Shown piece by piece: positions 61,184 to 64,000 of a stretch of 64,000 bases of DNA. The position numbers and the translations under genes were made by a program. Each line of letters starts with the position of its first letter. The stretch's first letter is position 1. The notes under the pieces were generated by a model. That model searched no databases and was not told the DNA's origin. It saw nothing but the letters and a program-made list of their open reading frames with translations. This DNA is from Ancylobacter sp. SL191 (GTDB lineage Bacteria > Pseudomonadota > Alphaproteobacteria > Rhizobiales > Xanthobacteraceae): NCBI RefSeq assembly GCF_026625645.1, contig NZ_CP113056.1, positions 3,447,001 to 3,511,000 of the forward strand. Direction: 5' to 3'.

Positions 61184-62403
61184 CAGCCTTCCTCGCTCAG
61201 CCGGAAGTGGATGGAACTTGCCGCGAAGGCCGAGGTGGGGATCGGGACAAGGATGCGGCGCTCAGGGAGGAAGAGCTTGCGCGCCCACCAAACCTCACCC
61301 CCGTCAATCTCCAGCACCAGACGCCCGCGCACCGCACGGGTGACGCGCAGCTGGAAATCGGCCAGTGCCGGCTCGCGGACGCCGGGGCGGATGAGGCTCG
61401 GCACGACCAGCTTGATCGGTTCGTCAAAACTGACGGCAACCGGCGCTTCCGCGCAGGGCGCGCCCAAGAGGTCGCGCACCAGCGCCCGGCCGATCGCGCG
61501 CCCCTCGCGGAACGACCATCCGCCGGTCTCGACCGCGCGCAGGAGATTGCCAGCGGCAAAACAGAAGGGATCGCGCGTGCGCCCCTCCTGATCGACGGCT
61601 GGCCCGGCGCTGCCGCGATCCACGCCCAGCGGCGATTGCAGGAAAAGCGCCGATTCCGGGGTAAATCGGCCGGTGAGCAGCACGCCGTCGCAGGCGACTT
61701 CCTCCCGGCGACCATCGGCGTGGCGCAACGTTGCCGCCTCGACGCGGCCCGCGCCGCGAATGTCGACGAGGTCGGTTCCGAGACGGAACGGCACACCGGC
61801 AAGGCGTGGAAACCACGCGAACGGGGCGCGCGCCAGCGGTTGGGGACAGGATTCGGCCAGGGCGACCGGGCGCGCGCCATGGCCGATGCAGGTGAGCACC
61901 GCCGAGAGGCTGACAAGCTCCGAGCCGATGATCAGCGGGCGCGTGAACGGCATCAGTCCGTGGAAGGCGACATAAGCCTGAAGCGTGCCGGTGGTGACGA
62001 CACCAACCGGGCGATCGCCCGAAATCAGGCGCGACGAACGAGGCCGCTCGCGGGCCCCGGTGGCGATGAGGATGCGCGAGGCGTCAAGCGTGCCGATGCC
62101 GTCCGGCGTTGCAATGTCGAGCCGCCCGCCGGGCTGAAGCCGCACCACGCTGTGGCCGGTACGGACCTCGACGCCGGCCCGCGCCGCCTCCGCCGTCAGC
62201 CGGCGGCCATAGGCGGCACCGAGATAGACCCGGCCGAATTCGCGCATGCCGAAGGGCGAATGGCTGCAATGACGGGTGGCGCCGCCGAGCTCCGGCTCGC
62301 GGTCGAGCAGCATGACGCGGGGAATGCCGGCGCGGCGCAGTTCGACCGCCGCGGCGACGCCCGCCGGTCCGCCACCGACGATGATGACGTCCGCGTCGCT
62401 CAT
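61183..62403 (-). CDS. FAD-dependent oxidoreductase (pyridine nucleotide-disulfide class) in a glp-like operon
   Basis: The 406-residue protein has a Rossmann FAD loop (VIIVGGGPAGVAAAVELRRAG), the second GxG region (LIATGARERPRSSRL) and the C-terminal FAD block PFCFAAGNLLRAVETGG. No CxxC redox pair is seen. A 100-residue tail (VSFDEPIKLVVPSLIRPG onwards) resembles the tail of the oxidoreductases paired with GlpA-like dehydrogenases. It probably passes electrons from the dehydrogenase. It overlaps glpA-like by 4 nt and the kinase by one base. Confidence 0.85.
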   Translation of the reverse strand: MSDADVIIVGGGPAGVAAAVELRRAGIPRVMLLDREPELGGATRHCSHSPFGMREFGRVYLGAAYGRRLTAEAARAGVEVRTGHSVVRLQPGGRLDIATPDGIGTLDASRILIATGARERPRSSRLISGDRPVGVVTTGTLQAYVAFHGLMPFTRPLIIGSELVSLSAVLTCIGHGARPVALAESCPQPLARAPFAWFPRLAGVPFRLGTDLVDIRGAGRVEAATLRHADGRREEVACDGVLLTGRFTPESALFLQSPLGVDRGSAGPAVDQEGRTRDPFCFAAGNLLRAVETGGWSFREGRAIGRALVRDLLGAPCAEAPVAVSFDEPIKLVVPSLIRPGVREPALADFQLRVTRAVRGRLVLEIDGGEVWWARKLFLPERRILVPIPTSAFAASSIHFRLSEEG

Positions 62404-63809
62404 GTCTCTCCCCGCTCATCGATGGCGAGGGGCACGGCGAGACGGTCCCGGCTCATCTCGGCGAGCCGGGCGTTGCAGTAGAAGCCCTGGCAGCGCCCCA
62501 TGCCGGCGCGGGTGCGGCGTTTCAGGCCACCGAAATCGCCGGGCGGCAGCGCGCTGGCGAAAGCCGCTTCGATCTCGCGTCTCGTCACCAGCTCGCAATG
62601 GCAGACGATCTCGCCATGGCCGGGCTGCTGCCAGTCGCGGGCGTAAATCTCCGTGAGATTGGGCAGCCGCACCGCCGGCGGCGTGGTTGGGGTCAGGGGG
62701 GGCGGGGCGAAGGCGGCGTGCAGCGTCACGGCGTGCTGGGCAAGGCCCAACGCCGCCGAAAGACCGGTCGAGCGGATGCCGCCCAGCGTGATGGCTCGCT
62801 GCGCCGCGCGTGACGTGACGCGGTAGTGCTTCTTCTCGGTGGCCGGCCGAAGCCCCGCATAGACGGCGGTGACGGGAATGCCCGCCAGCGCCGGCACGAT
62901 CTCGGCGCCGCGTGCCAGCAGCGCCTCCAGCGTTTCGCGCTCAACGCTGGCGCGCACGCGGTCCTGCTGCTCCTCGGCGGTCGGGCCGATGATGACATTG
63001 CCGAAGGCGGTCGGGCAGACCACGACGCCCTTGGTGATCTCCGTCGGCACCGGCAGCACGATGCGCGGCACATGAGCATAAGCCGCCTTGTCGAGCACGA
63101 CGAACTGGCCCTTGCGCGGGCGGATCTCGAAATCCGGCACGAAGCCAAGCCGGCGGTCCACCTCGTCACCATAGAGGCCGGCGGCGTTGATGACGGCGGC
63201 GGCGCGAATATCACCCAGCGAGGTCAGAAGCTGCCAGCCGCCTTCGAAGGTGCCGGCAATGAGTTCTGCGTCACGCAGAACGCGCGTGCCGAGCGCCATG
63301 GCCTGCGTGAGATAGGCGAGCGGCGCCGTCCAGGGGTCGATGATGTGCTCTCCCGCGACCTCAAGCGCCGCGACAAGGCGACGGGACAGGCCGGGCATGG
63401 TGGCGCGGGCGGCATCGGCTGTCAGGAGGTGAAGCCCATCCACGCCATTGCCCCGCCCCTGCGCCGCAATCTGTTCGAGCTTGACCGCTTCCTCCGCGCT
63501 CCACGCGCAGACGAGAGCGCCGGTTTCGACGACGGAGAGGCCCAGTGTGTCGCGCTCCGCCAGATATTCGGCACGCCCGGCCTTCACCAGTTCCAGTTCG
63601 AGACTGTCGGACGGCGCGTCGAAACCCGTGTGCAGGATGGCGCTGTTGGCCTTGGAGGCGCCGGAGAGAATGTCGCTGCCCTTCTCGATCACCACGACCT
63701 TGGCACCGGCGAGGGCGAAGCGCCGGGCGACCGCGCAGCCGACGACGCCCGCGCCGATGATGGCGAGGTCGTACTCGTCCGCGAGAATGGAGGGGAGATG
63801 GGGGAGCAT
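62400..63809 (-). CDS. GlpA-like glycerol-3-phosphate dehydrogenase with C-terminal BFD [2Fe-2S] domain
   Basis: The 469-residue protein has an N-terminal DAO-type FAD domain (LAIIGAGVVGCAVARRFALAG, then KANSAILHTGFDA) and a C-terminal BFD-like domain whose four cysteines are visible: CHCELV and GRCQGFYC. This is the GlpA/NADH-oxidase-type composite enzyme that oxidises glycerol-3-phosphate or a related polyol phosphate. Its ATG lies 119 nt from the probable solute-binding protein end, all on the minus strand. Confidence 0.88.
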   Translation of the reverse strand: MLPHLPSILADEYDLAIIGAGVVGCAVARRFALAGAKVVVIEKGSDILSGASKANSAILHTGFDAPSDSLELELVKAGRAEYLAERDTLGLSVVETGALVCAWSAEEAVKLEQIAAQGRGNGVDGLHLLTADAARATMPGLSRRLVAALEVAGEHIIDPWTAPLAYLTQAMALGTRVLRDAELIAGTFEGGWQLLTSLGDIRAAAVINAAGLYGDEVDRRLGFVPDFEIRPRKGQFVVLDKAAYAHVPRIVLPVPTEITKGVVVCPTAFGNVIIGPTAEEQQDRVRASVERETLEALLARGAEIVPALAGIPVTAVYAGLRPATEKKHYRVTSRAAQRAITLGGIRSTGLSAALGLAQHAVTLHAAFAPPPLTPTTPPAVRLPNLTEIYARDWQQPGHGEIVCHCELVTRREIEAAFASALPPGDFGGLKRRTRAGMGRCQGFYCNARLAEMSRDRLAVPLAIDERGET

Positions 63810-63928
63810 CGCGGCTCCTTTCCTGTCACTCGCGTGCCGGCGCGGCCGGTCGCGTTACGCATGAGGGCCGGGGCACGCCCGGGCCATGCGGCCCCGCCCA
63901 TGGGCGAGGCCGCGTCCTTAGGGGCCGA

Positions 63929-64000
63929 TCAACGGTAGGGGTAGCCCGCCTTCTGCATGGTCTCGTCATACTTCTTGAAGGCCGCCACCACCTTGCCGGC
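63929..64000 (-). CDS. C-terminal end of a probable ABC solute-binding protein (partial)
   Basis: Only 23 residues are seen, ending VVAAFKKYDETMQKAGYPYR and a TGA at 63929-63931. The amphipathic helix and aromatic end resemble the C-terminus of sugar/polyol-binding proteins, and the position upstream of a kinase/dehydrogenase operon supports it. Family is inferred from a very short stretch. Confidence 0.5.
   Translation of the reverse strand, partial: AGKVVAAFKKYDETMQKAGYPYR

Overview
The window is a high-GC chromosomal segment of an alphaproteobacterium, most likely Hyphomicrobiales and probably near Xanthobacteraceae (Ancylobacter/Starkeya/Xanthobacter type). The clues are an LdtR-type MarR regulator beside a DUF6163 gene, the block rpoZ-rsh-pyrE-pdxJ-acpS-lepB-rnc-era-recO with parC downstream, an NDUFS4-type complex I subunit gene, and a two-domain cold-shock protein. 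The genus is inference; no rRNA is present.

Layout. 1-12.1 kb: ldtR (cut by the window edge), DUF6163, a 3-hydroxyisobutyryl-CoA hydrolase-like gene, hemB, a LivH-like permease with an N-terminal extension, threonine ammonia-lyase, an RDD membrane protein whose N-terminus is frameshifted, the N-end-rule transferase bpt, a Tat-exported PhoX-like protein and parC. 12.4-21.7 kb: a long minus-strand housekeeping run from rpoZ down to recO, with several 4-nt stop/start overlaps. 22-32.8 kb: NYN nuclease plus type-5 uracil-DNA glycosylase, divergent epmA/efp, smpB, dapA, a lytic transglycosylase, an OmpA-like protein with BON-like repeats followed by two tiny membrane proteins, and an M29 aminopeptidase. 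33-40.2 kb: membrane-tethered nucleoside deoxyribosyltransferase, YedK, a Cache-GGDEF cyclase, tRNA-Arg, tRNA-Pro, DUF192, double cold-shock protein, sirtuin, glyoxalase I and tRNA-Glu.

From tRNA-Glu (40.2 kb) to about 59.7 kb the window is accessory. It holds a G-run-frameshifted unknown gene, an AT-rich HEPN-like gene, an outer-membrane barrel plus subclass-B3 metallo-beta-lactamase-like gene with an AraC regulator, an intact IS3-family element whose two flanks are different truncated genes, two tyrosine-integrase remnants, an SDR/TetR pair, a methyltransferase/TetR pair, and an envelope-stress-like cassette (Cys-rich exported protein, HlyD-FtsX-ATPase exporter, two-component system, periplasmic helical protein, SH3 protein). 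It ends at a decayed serine recombinase.

From 59.8 kb to the end there is a minus-strand polyol/glycerol-type catabolic operon: FGGY kinase, FAD oxidoreductase, GlpA-like dehydrogenase with a [2Fe-2S] domain, and the C-terminal end of a probable solute-binding protein.

The most interesting material is the OmpA/BON plus two-microprotein operon, the tRNA-Glu-adjacent AT-rich unknown genes, the IS with mismatched flanks, the 21-bp minisatellite found at two distant gene ends, and the complete sensor/exporter envelope cassette.
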